From NCBI GenBank assembly GCA_020636105.1, contig JACJYL010000002.1, positions 186,001-250,000 of the forward strand: a DNA stretch of 64,000 bases. The letters run 5' to 3'. Below, in pieces: positions 36,184 through 45,328 of this stretch (the stretch's first letter is position 1; each line of letters opens with the position of its first letter). The notes beneath the pieces were generated by a model. The model was not told where the DNA came from and did not search any database. It saw nothing but the letters and a program-made list of their open reading frames with translations. The stretch is from Lewinellaceae bacterium (GTDB lineage: Bacteria > Bacteroidota > Bacteroidia > Chitinophagales > Saprospiraceae). The position numbers and the translations under genes were made by a program.

Positions 36184-36993
36184 ATGCTCGAATTTACGCC
36201 GAATATTATAGATCACATTCTCATTTTCATTATTGGCATTCTTCTGCCTTTAAGGTCTGTGAAGGCCCAGGATATGTTGAAAAAAATAACCTTCACCCCC
36301 ATAATGAAAAGCAGATTGTACCTGGGTAATAGCCTGAGTTTATGGATCATGGCAGGCATTCTGGCGGGCATCAACTGGTTTATGGGCCGGCCTCCCGTCG
36401 ATTTTGGTTTACACTGGCCGCCAGCGTCCTTGAATTCCTATGCTTTCTGGGCCCTTGGAGGATTTGTCCTTTTATACGGTTTTGACCTGGTTTATGAAAC
36501 GAGCTTCCCGAAAACACGAAAAAAAACCATAACCGAGTGGCAGGAAAATATTCCTTTTTTGCCGGTTTCATTCGGGGAATTCAAGCAATTCATCCCGTTG
36601 GCGCTCACGGCCGGAATTTGCGAGGAATTTATCTTCCGAGGTTATTTTATTACCTATTTTTATAATCTGGTCGGCCAGAATTTCGCCTATCTCGCCATTA
36701 TCATCCCTACCCTCATTTTTGCGCTGGTGCACCAATACCAGGGCAAAAAAGCCATGATCAAAATATTTTTTATGGCCATTTTTTTTGGACTGATCTACTA
36801 TTTTACAGGCTCATTGTGGCAAGTGATGCTCCTCCATTTTTTCGTCGATCTGATCGGTGGTTTTTTAGCTTGGCAACTGCTGAAAAATGCTCCCGCACCT
36901 TCGAAACCCGTCATGGACGATGAAGGATTCCAGGAATATCCTCCCGAAATTTCCGATGAAAACTCCGGATTCCCGGAAAATGAGGAAGACTAA
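36184..36993 (+). CDS. CPBP-family intramembrane metalloprotease
   Basis: A 269-residue membrane protein with about seven helices. The CPBP (Rce1/CAAX protease-like, Abi) motifs are: motif 1 CEEFIFRGYFITYF (EExxxR), motif 2 FALVHQYQG with its His, and motif 3 LLHFFVDLIGGF with another His. The C-terminal 35 residues are an acidic, soluble tail (DENSGFPENEED). Family members cleave membrane-embedded or lipidated substrates or give bacteriocin immunity; no substrate is evident here. The gene converges on the dehydrogenase gene at 37075. Confidence 0.88.
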   Translation: MLEFTPNIIDHILIFIIGILLPLRSVKAQDMLKKITFTPIMKSRLYLGNSLSLWIMAGILAGINWFMGRPPVDFGLHWPPASLNSYAFWALGGFVLLYGFDLVYETSFPKTRKKTITEWQENIPFLPVSFGEFKQFIPLALTAGICEEFIFRGYFITYFYNLVGQNFAYLAIIIPTLIFALVHQYQGKKAMIKIFFMAIFFGLIYYFTGSLWQVMLLHFFVDLIGGFLAWQLLKNAPAPSKPVMDDEGFQEYPPEISDENSGFPENEED

Positions 36994-37074
36994 AAAAGGT
37001 TTCCACATGCCAGGAGGAAAAGAAAACCACATTTTAGTTCATATTCCATTTCATCCTTGTGTCCTGCTATCCTT

Positions 37075-38040
37075 TCACTCCTTCCAAAATTTCGCTTCAA
37101 TTTTCTCAGCCAATACCCGCGCATGCCCTTCCCTGGATTCAAAAGACCATCCCCCGATATGGGGCGAAAGCACCACGTTCTCCGCCTGTTGCAGATAATG
37201 AAAAGGGGCAGGCAAATGATCAAAGTCCAGGAATTCGAAGGAAGTTTCCTCATACTCCAGCACATCCAGTGCGGCTCCCCTCACCTTACCGGTTTTCAGG
37301 TGCTCCACCAAAGCGGCCGTATCTAACACCAAGCCACGAGCGGTATTCACCAGGAAAATGGGTTTTTTAAAATTATGCAAAAAAGCATCATCCACAAAAT
37401 GGTGATTGGAGGGCATATACGGAATGTGAAGGCTCAGTATATCACTTTTTTCAAAGAGCGTCTCCAGGCTTACCTCTCGAGCATTTTCGTCCCCATAACC
37501 GGTAAGATACTTATCGTAAGCGATCACCTCAGCTTCGAATCCTTTCAATCGCCGGGCAAAGGCGCGGCCCATATTTCCGTAACCCAAAATGCCAACGGTT
37601 TTGCCCTTGATCTCCCAGGCCCGGTTGGCTTCACGGAACCAATGACCTTCCCGAATCTGCCGGTCCCCCCTGGCCAGGTTGGCCATTAAAGCGATCAGCA
37701 AACCAATAGTATGTTCCCCTACCGCATCGCGGCTGCCCTCAGGAGAAGTGATCACCGTAATCCCCTTTTCCGCAGCGTATTCCAGGTCGATATGTTCGGT
37801 ACCGACTCCTTCGCGGGCGACAAAGGAAAGATTTTTGGCTTGTTCCAGAAGAGACCTGTCCACCGCTACCCTGCTGCGGATCACAATACCGAAATAGGCA
37901 TTTATTTTGGCTTCGAGCTCGGTTTTTGAACTTTCCTCATCCAGTTCACATTCAAAGCCCAGCTGGGTGAGTCTTTGCTCCAGGTAAGGATGGGCCTTAT
38001 TGATAAACAGCACTTTACGCTTCATATTCATTTTTTTCAT
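37075..38040 (-). CDS. D-isomer 2-hydroxyacid dehydrogenase, phosphoglycerate dehydrogenase-like
   Basis: A 321-residue enzyme with substrate and NAD domains. The NAD-binding loop is GILGYGNMGRAF (150-160), catalytic Arg is in VNTARGLVLD (Arg235), the Glu in ALDVLEYEE and the His in LSPHIGGWS (His294). FVAREGVGTEHID is the usual serA-type substrate loop. The length without an ACT domain fits short PGDH-like dehydrogenases, so it may make 3-phosphohydroxypyruvate for serine or act on a related hydroxyacid. The start could also be ATG 38025 (MKRKVLFIN). Confidence 0.88.
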   Translation of the reverse strand: MKKMNMKRKVLFINKAHPYLEQRLTQLGFECELDEESSKTELEAKINAYFGIVIRSRVAVDRSLLEQAKNLSFVAREGVGTEHIDLEYAAEKGITVITSPEGSRDAVGEHTIGLLIALMANLARGDRQIREGHWFREANRAWEIKGKTVGILGYGNMGRAFARRLKGFEAEVIAYDKYLTGYGDENAREVSLETLFEKSDILSLHIPYMPSNHHFVDDAFLHNFKKPIFLVNTARGLVLDTAALVEHLKTGKVRGAALDVLEYEETSFEFLDFDHLPAPFHYLQQAENVVLSPHIGGWSFESREGHARVLAEKIEAKFWKE

Positions 38041-38147
38041 AAAAGGAAGTCAAGGTTTTTTTTGTCCAAATTTTCAAACAGTAATCCGGCTGTTCATCAC
38101 TATTTAATTTCAAACCTGTCATTGTTAACAAAAAAATAACATCACTA

Positions 38148-38179
38148 TTGGAGAATAAAATTATTAAAGTGTATATTTG
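38148..38179 (+). promoter_or_regulatory. Bacteroidota-type promoter for the CHU_C protein
   Basis: TTG at 38148-38150 and a perfect -7 box TATATTTG at 38172-38179, 21 nt apart. Predicted transcription start about 38186, giving a leader of about 250 nt before the ATG at 38439. Confidence 0.6.
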
Positions 38180-38407
38180 TTTTCACCTTTTAAAAGATAA
38201 GGTTTTTTTACCAATGCAATATTTTGGAAATTAACTTTATCCCACAGCAACTTATCTCAATGGAAAACTTCATTTTGCGTGGATCAATCTCTGATTGAAG
38301 CGACACTCATAAATGCAAGTACCTGCTTATCTCCAAAACGATTACCCACAGTTTTCGGCGTATGCAAATATGCCCGTAATCATAATTAATCTGAAATAAA
38401 AACACGC

Positions 38408-38435
38408 CTTATTTTTTAATGTTTTAAAAAATAAG
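38408..38435 (+). promoter_or_regulatory. 12-bp perfect stem-loop directly before the start codon
   Basis: CTTATTTTTTAA (38408-38419), loop TGTT, then TTAAAAAATAAG (38424-38435). Only three bases separate the stem from the ATG at 38439. All but two pairs are A-T, so it is weak thermally. It may hide the ribosome site or act as a temperature- or factor-sensitive gate. Seen in sequence; role is inference. Confidence 0.45.
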
Positions 38436-38438
38436 ATT

Positions 38439-40688
38439 ATGAGGTTGTTTTACACCATTATTCCAATTGTTTGCCTATTGGCCAACGTCGCTTTTTCACA
38501 AAACAATGACTGCATCAATGCCGAAGTTATTTGCAGCAGCAGTCAGATCGCCTACAATCCTGCCGGTCCCGGTGTGGATGATTTTGCTGACCCTGACAAT
38601 GATTCCGGTTGTCTCATCGCGGATGAACACCAAAGTGCCTGGTACTATTTTGAATTCCGGTCGGACATGCCGCCCAACAGTATCCTCGAGTTTGTCATCA
38701 GCCCTTTAGCCGGAGCCGGTGAAGATTATGATTTCGCCATTTATGGCCCCGACCCGCATTGTGATAACCTGGGCGCGCCGGTTCGTTGTTCTTTTGCCAA
38801 CAGCTTTTGTTTCTACTGTCCTGTGACCGGCCTCGGTAATGGCACCGTTGACGTCAGCGAACCACCCTCAGGAGATGGTTTTGTTGCACCTCTGGTCGTC
38901 CAGCCCGGCGAGGGGTATTACCTACTAGTGGATAATTACGACAACAGTTCCGAGGGATTTGAACTCACCTGGGGCGGTGGAGCCTCCGTTTATCTCGACT
39001 GTACCGCTACTCCGGAATGTAACATCCAGTTGTCACAGGAAGGGCCGCTCGATCTTTGCCCCTCACCTGCCGATGTAGCCATGCCCGTTTCCATCAGCGG
39101 GCTGGATGGCAATGAAACCTATCTATGGACCGCCACTGGCGGCGGATCGGCCTTTCTCTCGGCCACCAATGTGGGTGTACCTATGCTCAGTATTCCTCCC
39201 GGAACTTCAGGAAGTTTTGTTTATACGCTGACCGTTTCCAATCCGGCGTGCCAGAAGAGCATCGATATTACCGTCAACGTCACCGCATCCATTGGAATTA
39301 CCATTACCGGTGATACGGAAGCCTGTGCCGGCGAACAAATATCACTATCCGTTCCCGGAACCTTTTCTTCCTACAATTGGTCATCCGGAGGGGCCGGATC
39401 AGGCATCAACGTCAACACTTCGGGTAGTTATTCGGTGCAGGTGACTGATGCCGCCGGTTGCGTGGGTTCCCAGTCGGTTACTGTCGTTTTCCACCCCTTG
39501 CCGACGCCACAAATTACTGGGGATCAGACCATTTGTGAAGGAGAGGTCGCTGCTTTCGATGCGGGCCCCGGGTATTCAGGGTATTCCTGGAGCAGCGGAG
39601 GCAACCAGCAAACCCTCTCTACCTCCGCGCCGGGGAACTTTTCGGTCACCGTCACAGATGACAACGGATGCCAGGGAAGTGATGCCATTTCCCTTCAGGT
39701 TTCCCCTCCACCGGCGGTGACCATAAGTGGAGACGCCTTCCTTTGCAAAGGGGAAAGCACGTCCCTTACCGCGACCCCGGGGATGGCGGCCTATTTATGG
39801 AGCACAGGAGCACAAACCCCCTCCATTGCCGTAACGAATGGAGGAACCTATGAGGTTGAAGTGACTGATCCAAACGGATGTTCAGGCAGTGGAGAAGTTG
39901 TGGTACAAATCTCAGACATCCAGGTGGAACTCACCAGGGAAGACCCTACCTGTTACGGGGATGCAAATGGTTTTATCCGCATCGATGATGTAAAAGGAGG
40001 TTTTCCTCCTTATCAGTATAGCTGGGATGGAGGATTATTCGGCCATACAAACATGTTGTCATCTCTTGGTTCCGGGGTTTACGCCCTTAACGTGGTAGAT
40101 GCCGCCGGTTGTGAAGTGGAGCAGGACATCAACATTTTTGAAGGATTTGATCTTATCCTCGACCTTGGAGAAGACCGCTTTATCAAACTTGGAGAGGAAG
40201 TACACGTCAGTGCCCAGCTCAACATCCAGGAAGCAGAAATTTCAACCCTCACCTGGTCACCGGAAGGTCTTTTTGACTGCACAGGTTGTCTCGAGTTCGA
40301 TTATTTTCCCCTGGGCACCACCACCATCAATGCTTTTGTGGAAGACCTTAGGGGCTGTAAAACCGAACACGAGGTCACTATTTTTGTAGACAAAGAGCGG
40401 GAAGTTTTTATTCCCAACGCCTTTTCCCCCAATGACGACGGGGTGAATGATATACTTATGATCTATGCAGGTAAGGATGTAGCCGAGATCAAAAGTTTTC
40501 GCATCTTCAACCGCTGGGGCAGCCCTGTTTTCGACCTCACAGGATTCCAGCCCAACGATCCGGCTTACGGCTGGAACGGAAAAACGACGGCAGAAATGAA
40601 CTCCGCCACTTTCATCTACGCCGCTGAAGTGGAATTCATCGACGGAGCCACTAAGTTGTTTACCGGGGATTTTGTGTTGTTGCGGTAA
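38439..40688 (+). CDS. T9SS type B (CHU_C) secreted adhesin-like protein
   Basis: A 749-residue exported protein: signal peptide (TIIPIVCLLANVAFSQ); an N-terminal jelly-roll-like domain (18-190, DCINAEVICSSSQIAYNPAG ... GEGYYLLVDNYDNSSEGFEL); three to four Ig/PKD-like repeats with the recurring SYNWSSGG, SYSVQVTDAAGC and GYSWSSGGNQQTL pattern (about 290-490); a SprB-like module (DPTCYGDANGFIRI, PPYQYSWDGG); and a C-terminal CHU_C domain (about 660-749, PNAFSPNDDGVNDILMIYAG ... NRWGSPVFDL). It should be exported by the type IX system and act in surface adhesion or gliding. The last 25 bases of the gene are inside the 194-bp tandem duplication. Confidence 0.9.
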   Translation: MRLFYTIIPIVCLLANVAFSQNNDCINAEVICSSSQIAYNPAGPGVDDFADPDNDSGCLIADEHQSAWYYFEFRSDMPPNSILEFVISPLAGAGEDYDFAIYGPDPHCDNLGAPVRCSFANSFCFYCPVTGLGNGTVDVSEPPSGDGFVAPLVVQPGEGYYLLVDNYDNSSEGFELTWGGGASVYLDCTATPECNIQLSQEGPLDLCPSPADVAMPVSISGLDGNETYLWTATGGGSAFLSATNVGVPMLSIPPGTSGSFVYTLTVSNPACQKSIDITVNVTASIGITITGDTEACAGEQISLSVPGTFSSYNWSSGGAGSGINVNTSGSYSVQVTDAAGCVGSQSVTVVFHPLPTPQITGDQTICEGEVAAFDAGPGYSGYSWSSGGNQQTLSTSAPGNFSVTVTDDNGCQGSDAISLQVSPPPAVTISGDAFLCKGESTSLTATPGMAAYLWSTGAQTPSIAVTNGGTYEVEVTDPNGCSGSGEVVVQISDIQVELTREDPTCYGDANGFIRIDDVKGGFPPYQYSWDGGLFGHTNMLSSLGSGVYALNVVDAAGCEVEQDINIFEGFDLILDLGEDRFIKLGEEVHVSAQLNIQEAEISTLTWSPEGLFDCTGCLEFDYFPLGTTTINAFVEDLRGCKTEHEVTIFVDKEREVFIPNAFSPNDDGVNDILMIYAGKDVAEIKSFRIFNRWGSPVFDLTGFQPNDPAYGWNGKTTAEMNSATFIYAAEVEFIDGATKLFTGDFVLLR

Positions 40689-40730
40689 ACTGTATCCCAG
40701 ACATTTGCCTGACTAAAACCGCGGAAGCTT

Positions 40731-40796
40731 AACACATAGTCACATAGTGCACATAGCCTTATAACAAAAACTATATGCACTATGTGACTATGTGTT
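40731..40796. repeat. 26-bp inverted repeat (copy 1)
   Basis: Arms 40731-40756 and 40771-40796 (core CACATAGTCACATAGTG and its complement) pair with one mismatch around a 14-nt loop. The arms themselves are made of CACATAG units. It may act as a transcription terminator or protective stem behind the CHU_C gene, although no U-run follows. Confidence 0.75.
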
Positions 40797-40924
40797 TTGA
40801 ATACCCCCCTACCTTGCCGATATTCGCAACATGTCAGAAAGAAAATTCGTTGGTTACGGGGGATTTTGTGTTGTTGCAGTAAAATCTATCCCAGGCATTT
40901 GCCTGACTAAAACCGCGGAAGCTT

Positions 40925-40990
40925 AACACATAGGCACATAGTGCACATAGCCTTATAACAAAAACTATATGCACTATGTGACTATGTGTT
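40925..40990. repeat. 26-bp inverted repeat (copy 2)
   Basis: Same hairpin as at 40731-40796, shifted by 194 bp; arms 40925-40950 and 40965-40990, with one additional mismatch (CATAGGCACATAG). It sits 35 bp in front of the RNase Z start. Confidence 0.75.
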
Positions 40991-41024
40991 TTGAATCCTT
41001 CCCTACATTTCCGATATTCGCAAC

Positions 41025-41939
41025 ATGTCAGAAAGAAAATTTTATGCCCTGGGTACTGCGCCACAGGTACCCACGCGAAAACGAAACCAGAACGGTTACT
41101 TCCTGAGATGGGATGATCAGGGTTTTCTGTTTGATCCGGGAGAAGGCACCCAGCGACAGATGATCTATGCCAGTATTTCTGCCCATGAAATCACCAAAAT
41201 TTTCATCACCCATTTTCATGGAGATCATTGCCTGGGGTTGCCCGGCATATTGCAACGCATTTCCCTGGATAATGTATCCCACCCGGTGGAAGTATATTTT
41301 CCGGCTTCCGGGATGGAATATTTCAACCGGATGAGGCAGGCCTCTATTTTCCACGACCGGGCCGACATCCGGCCGATGCCTTTTAAAGAAGCCGGGGTTC
41401 TTTTTGAAAATGAAAAAATTTCCATCACTACCCTACCCCTGGATCATACGGTGGATTGCTGGGGTTATAGGTTACAGGAACGTGACGGGATTAGCTTTGT
41501 TCCCGAAAAGTTGAAGGCACTGGGGCTGGAAGGACCGATAGTCGGACAACTAAAAAAAGAGGGCAGCATTACAGTGAGCGGAAAGCAGATATCGCTGGAA
41601 GCCGTGAGTGTGCCAAAGCCTGGTCAATCCTTTGCCTTTATACTCGACACCAGGGTTTGTGACAATGCCGTGCGTTTGGCGCAGAATGTCGACCTAATGG
41701 TCTGCGAAGCCACTTTTTTGAACGAACACCGACAGGAGGCACATGATTTCGGGCACCTTACCGCAGCACAAGCCGCAAAGATCGCCGCGAATGCCGGAGC
41801 CCGGTGGCTGACGCTCACCCATTTTTCACAACGGTACCAGGATGAGGAAGCTTTTGCCAGGGAAGCCAAACCATTATTCGAGCATGTTGTTTGTATGAAG
41901 GACGGCGATATCGTTGAAATGCCCAAAAGAAAAACATGA
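41025..41939 (+). CDS. rnz: ribonuclease Z
   Basis: A 304-residue metallo-beta-lactamase-fold nuclease, the normal length for bacterial RNase Z. Zinc motif FITHFHGDHCLGLPG (His63, His65, Asp67, His68 region), LDHTVDCWGYRL with its His, the PKPGQSFAFILDTRVCDNAV segment and the final VCEATFL and LTLTHFSQRY His motifs. It matures tRNA 3' ends. The start MSERKF is duplicated in the upstream copy at 40831, which does not continue in frame. A TACATTTC near-match to the -7 box is at 41004-41011 in copy 2. The stop overlaps the next start by 4 bp. Confidence 0.93.
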   Translation: MSERKFYALGTAPQVPTRKRNQNGYFLRWDDQGFLFDPGEGTQRQMIYASISAHEITKIFITHFHGDHCLGLPGILQRISLDNVSHPVEVYFPASGMEYFNRMRQASIFHDRADIRPMPFKEAGVLFENEKISITTLPLDHTVDCWGYRLQERDGISFVPEKLKALGLEGPIVGQLKKEGSITVSGKQISLEAVSVPKPGQSFAFILDTRVCDNAVRLAQNVDLMVCEATFLNEHRQEAHDFGHLTAAQAAKIAANAGARWLTLTHFSQRYQDEEAFAREAKPLFEHVVCMKDGDIVEMPKRKT

Positions 41940-42292
41940 AGGATATGATCAGAAAATATATTTTAGTCTCAGTCTTTATGATGGCCGTATCCATGGCTAT
42001 CGGGCAATACGATTTTTCCATCAACGGAAAATCCATCCTGGATCTGCAAAATGAATCTTCGGCTCCTTTAAAAATTACCCTCCCCATTTTTCATGCCATG
42101 CCTTTATTGGAGGACGATCCTCAGCGGGTTGATTTCCCCGGATTGGAACAACAGTTACTGGCGCCTTATAATATCGATGAAATTCCTTTTTTCTGCCGGT
42201 TGGAAGTCAAAATTGAAAAGAGACTTCGTGTTCCATTTAAATTCAGGCTCGGCGAGGTGCATTATACCGAAAGTATGGAAGGAAAATACTGA
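41936..42292 (+). CDS. small exported protein of unknown function
   Basis: A 118-residue protein with a clear signal peptide (ILVSVFMMAVSMAIGQ, residues 9-24). The rest (ILDLQNESSAPLKITLPIFH, FPGLEQQLLAPYNIDEIPFF, RLRVPFKFRLGEVHYTE) is short and soluble, with one cysteine. It overlaps the end of the RNase Z gene by ATGA, so it is translationally coupled to it. Such a short exported partner next to RNase Z is found in other Bacteroidota as far as I recall, but no function is known to me. Confidence 0.75.
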   Translation: MKDMIRKYILVSVFMMAVSMAIGQYDFSINGKSILDLQNESSAPLKITLPIFHAMPLLEDDPQRVDFPGLEQQLLAPYNIDEIPFFCRLEVKIEKRLRVPFKFRLGEVHYTESMEGKY

Positions 42293-42701
42293 TTTTCATC
42301 CTTAGCTGAAAAAATTATTTTTTTTATTATTTTATTTTTTACTGCAAATTTTCATTAAAAACGCTACATTTGACTTCAAATTTAGGTTCAACTTTAGATT
42401 TTTGACCTGTTTTTTCGAAATTACCGTGTAAAAATCGATAATTTCTTAAAAATTAAAAAAAACTAATATGTTGTTCTTTTGCATCTAACCAATCATAAAC
42501 CGGCTTCCAGGTCACGATGAAATAAGACCATCTTTTTTTACAATTTTGAATTAATCAACCCCTTAATTTCCATTTTCGAGGATAAGTTTTCGAATATTTC
42601 CAGTTTTTCCTGACCAAATTAACCGTAAAAAAAATGAGGTTGTTAAGCCACCTCGTATAAGGTTTCATTTTTCATTTACTTCAATCAACATTCAAACATC
42701 A
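42293..42701. other. long leader of glutamine synthetase with promoter
   Basis: A 409-bp AT-rich gap. A perfect -7 box TACATTTG is at 42365-42372 with a weak ACTG-like -33 element 20 nt upstream, so the glnN leader would be about 320 nt. A small hairpin GAGGT/ACCTC lies near 42634-42652. I do not recognise a known riboswitch or glnA RNA motif. Confidence 0.45.
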
Positions 42702-44897
42702 ATGAGTCATTCAAGATTTAGTGCAATTGAAAACATTCTCACCAGGACGGAGGATGATTTCGTTCAGATCAACGATCCTAAAGAAAAAATTTCTTCTTAT
42801 TTCGGCAGTCTTGTTTTTAATGACGCTAAAATGAAGGAATATCTTACAGAAAAATCATACAAAAACGTAAAACAGGCCATTGATTCGGGAGCAAAGATTT
42901 CCCGAAAAGATGCCGACATTGTGGCGGAAGCCATGAAACGTTGGGCTATGGATCATGGAGCTACCCACTTTACCCACTGGTTTCAGCCCCTTACCGGAAG
43001 GACCGCTGAAAAACACGATTCCTTTTTTACGCTAAAGCCTGACGGCAGCTTTTTGGAAACCTTCAGCGGGGACAGGCTGGCTCAGCAGGAACCTGACGGC
43101 TCGAGTTTCCCGGGCGGTGGACTGCGTTCCACTTTTGAGGCGCGCGGTTATACGGCATGGGATCCTTCTTCTCCTGCCTTTATCATTGAAATGAGTGACG
43201 GGAAAACGCTGTGTATCCCCACCATATTTGTAACCTACAGCGGGGAAGCCCTCGATTACAAACTTCCACTGCTCAAATCCCAGGCCTTCCTGGAACAGGC
43301 TGCTGTTCCTGTATGTAAATTATTCGATCGAAAAGTAGATAAGGTCTTTGTTACCCTGGGATGGGAGCAGGAATACTTCCTGGTAGATGAAGCTTTGTAC
43401 CACGCCCGACCCGACCTCGTCATGACCGGCCGCACCCTGCTGGGCAAACACAGCCCGAAAGGACAGCAGCTCGATGATCATTATTTTGGAACCATTCCAC
43501 AGCGGGCCTACGCTTTCATGCGCGACCTGGAGATCGAATGTCACAAACTGGCCATTCCGATCACTACCCGGCACAATGAAGTAGGTCCCGGCCAGTACGA
43601 GTTTGCTCCGATTTTCGAGGATGTCAATGTTGCCGTAGACCACAACCAGCTGCTGATGGATTTGATGGACCGGGTGGCCCAGCGTCATAGGCTGAGGGTA
43701 TTGTTGCACGAAAAGCCATTCGCCGGAGTGAACGGTTCCGGGAAACACAACAACTGGTCAATGGCCACGAATACAGGTAAGAACCTCTTGTCTCCTGGAG
43801 AAATCCCTGGCAAAAACCTGATGTTCCTGACATTCTTTGTCAATACCATCATGGCTGTTTACAAACATGCCAATCTACTCAGGGCCAGTGTAGCTTCAGC
43901 TTCCAACGACCATCGTCTTGGAGCCAATGAAGCGCCTCCTGCGATCATTTCTGTTTTCCTTGGAGAAACTTTGACCAGGGTATTGAATGACGTTTTGAAA
44001 GGAGGGGCAGTAGACTCTGCCGATGTTAAAAAAGTACTCGATTTACTGAGCAAGGTGCCGAGCCTGGAAAAAGATAATACGGACCGTAACAGAACTTCTC
44101 CATTTGCGTTCACCGGTAATAAATTTGAGATCAGGATGGTCGGTTCTTCCATGAACTGCGCCGCCCCGATGACGATCATGAATACCATCGTTGGTAAACA
44201 ACTGGAGGAATTCTATGCCGATGTACAGTCTATTGTGGATAAGGAGGGTGTCAAAGTGAACACAGCTGCCCTTAAAGTCATCAAAAAATACATCAAAGAA
44301 TTCCAGCCCATTCTTTTTGAAGGGGACGGTTACAGCGATGAGTGGAAAAAAGAAGCTGCCAAACGCGGCCTCGCCAACACACCAAACACCCCTGACGCCC
44401 TCGAAGCTTATATGTCTGAAAGTTCAAAGGCATTGTTTAAACACAGCCAGGTTTTTTCCGAAAAGGAACTGGAAGCTCACTATGATGTGATGTGTGAAAA
44501 CTATACGCTTAAGGTACAGATTGAAGCCAGGGTCATGGGAGAACTGACGTTAAACCATATTGTACCTGCTGCTGTGAAGTACCAAAACGTACTCCTTGAT
44601 AATGTACTCAGTATGAAGGAACTCGGCTTACCGGAAGCTGATTATGCGGGCCAGCTGGATGATATCAAGCGCATTTCACATCACGTCAGAGAAATCAGAA
44701 AAGAGGTGGAAGCCATGATCAACGAGCGTAAGAAAGCGAACAAAATCGAACATGCTCCTGAAATGGCAAAGGCTTACTGCAATAAGGTGAAACCTTACAT
44801 GGAAACGATTCGTTACAACGCTGACAAATTAGAATATATCATTGACGATCAGGATTGGCCAATGGTTAAGTACCGTGAGTTGATGTTTGTGAAATAA
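42702..44897 (+). CDS. glnN: glutamine synthetase type III
   Basis: A 731-residue GSIII, the long glutamine synthetase class of Bacteroidota and cyanobacteria. Landmarks: HFTHWFQPLTGRTAEKHD, SDGKTLCIPTIFVTYSGEAL, VFVTLGWEQEYFLVDE, ITTRHNEVGPGQYEFAPIFE, VNGSGKHNNWSMAT, ASNDHRLGANEAPPAIIS and DRNRTSPFAFTGNKFEIRMV. It joins ammonium and glutamate using ATP and is the main nitrogen-assimilation enzyme. The only GS in the window. It has its own promoter and a strong terminator after it. Confidence 0.96.
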   Translation: MSHSRFSAIENILTRTEDDFVQINDPKEKISSYFGSLVFNDAKMKEYLTEKSYKNVKQAIDSGAKISRKDADIVAEAMKRWAMDHGATHFTHWFQPLTGRTAEKHDSFFTLKPDGSFLETFSGDRLAQQEPDGSSFPGGGLRSTFEARGYTAWDPSSPAFIIEMSDGKTLCIPTIFVTYSGEALDYKLPLLKSQAFLEQAAVPVCKLFDRKVDKVFVTLGWEQEYFLVDEALYHARPDLVMTGRTLLGKHSPKGQQLDDHYFGTIPQRAYAFMRDLEIECHKLAIPITTRHNEVGPGQYEFAPIFEDVNVAVDHNQLLMDLMDRVAQRHRLRVLLHEKPFAGVNGSGKHNNWSMATNTGKNLLSPGEIPGKNLMFLTFFVNTIMAVYKHANLLRASVASASNDHRLGANEAPPAIISVFLGETLTRVLNDVLKGGAVDSADVKKVLDLLSKVPSLEKDNTDRNRTSPFAFTGNKFEIRMVGSSMNCAAPMTIMNTIVGKQLEEFYADVQSIVDKEGVKVNTAALKVIKKYIKEFQPILFEGDGYSDEWKKEAAKRGLANTPNTPDALEAYMSESSKALFKHSQVFSEKELEAHYDVMCENYTLKVQIEARVMGELTLNHIVPAAVKYQNVLLDNVLSMKELGLPEADYAGQLDDIKRISHHVREIRKEVEAMINERKKANKIEHAPEMAKAYCNKVKPYMETIRYNADKLEYIIDDQDWPMVKYRELMFVK

Positions 44898-44921
44898 ATT
44901 CCCCTTCTCTCATTAACGTGA

Positions 44922-44967
44922 AACGACCCGAATTTTGCCTAAAAGTAAAGTCCGGGTCGTTTTTTTT
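44922..44967 (+). terminator. intrinsic terminator of glnN
   Basis: AACGACCCG (44922-44930) pairs with CGGGTCGTT (44953-44961), a 9-bp perfect stem, followed by an eight-T run. The rhodanese gene ends just beyond on the other strand (45005). Confidence 0.85.
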
Positions 44968-45004
44968 CTGTTCCGGGGTTGAAGGAATGTGGACTTTGCC
45001 AATT

Positions 45005-45328
45005 TTACCGCTTTAAAATGGCATTTAATCCGGCATAGCCTCCGGCATTATAAACCTCTACCCCTCTGCGCTTTAGTAAATTGGTCGCCATTTCACTTCT
45101 CCGCCCGCTACGGCAATAGGCCAGCACCACCTTTTTTTGTTTTTTTATGTCCTCAGCCACCTCGTTGATCATTCCCAAAGGGATATTTACGGCACCGAGA
45201 ATGTGGCCCGATTCAAACTCCTGTTCTGTACGAACATCCAGGATCAATGCCCCTTTTTTTACTTTGGCTCTGATCGACTCGGCAGATTCGATTTCAGGGC
45301 CGCCAAATAATTTTTTCAGAAAACTCAT
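45005..45328 (-). CDS. rhodanese-domain protein
   Basis: A 107-residue single-domain rhodanese (start MSFLKKLFGG at 45328; the ORF can be extended by 8 codons to 45352). The fold is complete: ALILDVRTEQEFESGHILGA, VNIPLGMI and the active-site loop VVLAYCRSGRRSEMA, with Cys in CRSGRRS as sulfur acceptor. It moves sulfane sulfur between unknown partners. Single gene with the glnN terminator behind it. Confidence 0.87.
   Translation of the reverse strand: MSFLKKLFGGPEIESAESIRAKVKKGALILDVRTEQEFESGHILGAVNIPLGMINEVAEDIKKQKKVVLAYCRSGRRSEMATNLLKRRGVEVYNAGGYAGLNAILKR

Larger units (their letters stand above)
38041..38438. other. intergenic region, divergent promoter and leader
   Basis: A 398-bp divergent gap. 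It holds the promoter at 38148-38179 and the hairpin at 38408-38435 described separately. The remaining about 230 nt form an unusually long 5' leader for the gene at 38439 in which I recognise no riboswitch. Confidence 0.5.
40662..41046. repeat. 194-bp tandem duplication spanning the gene junction
   Basis: Two direct copies with a 194-bp period: copy 1 about 40662-40848, copy 2 about 40856-41042, with few mismatches. Each copy starts in the last codons of the CHU_C gene (GGGGATTTTGTGTTGTTGC), contains a long hairpin, and ends in the first codons of RNase Z (ATGTCAGAAAGAAAATT, at 40831 and 41025). Copy 1 therefore has a decoy start codon opening a chimeric 31-codon frame that ends at 40926. 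Confidence 0.9.
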
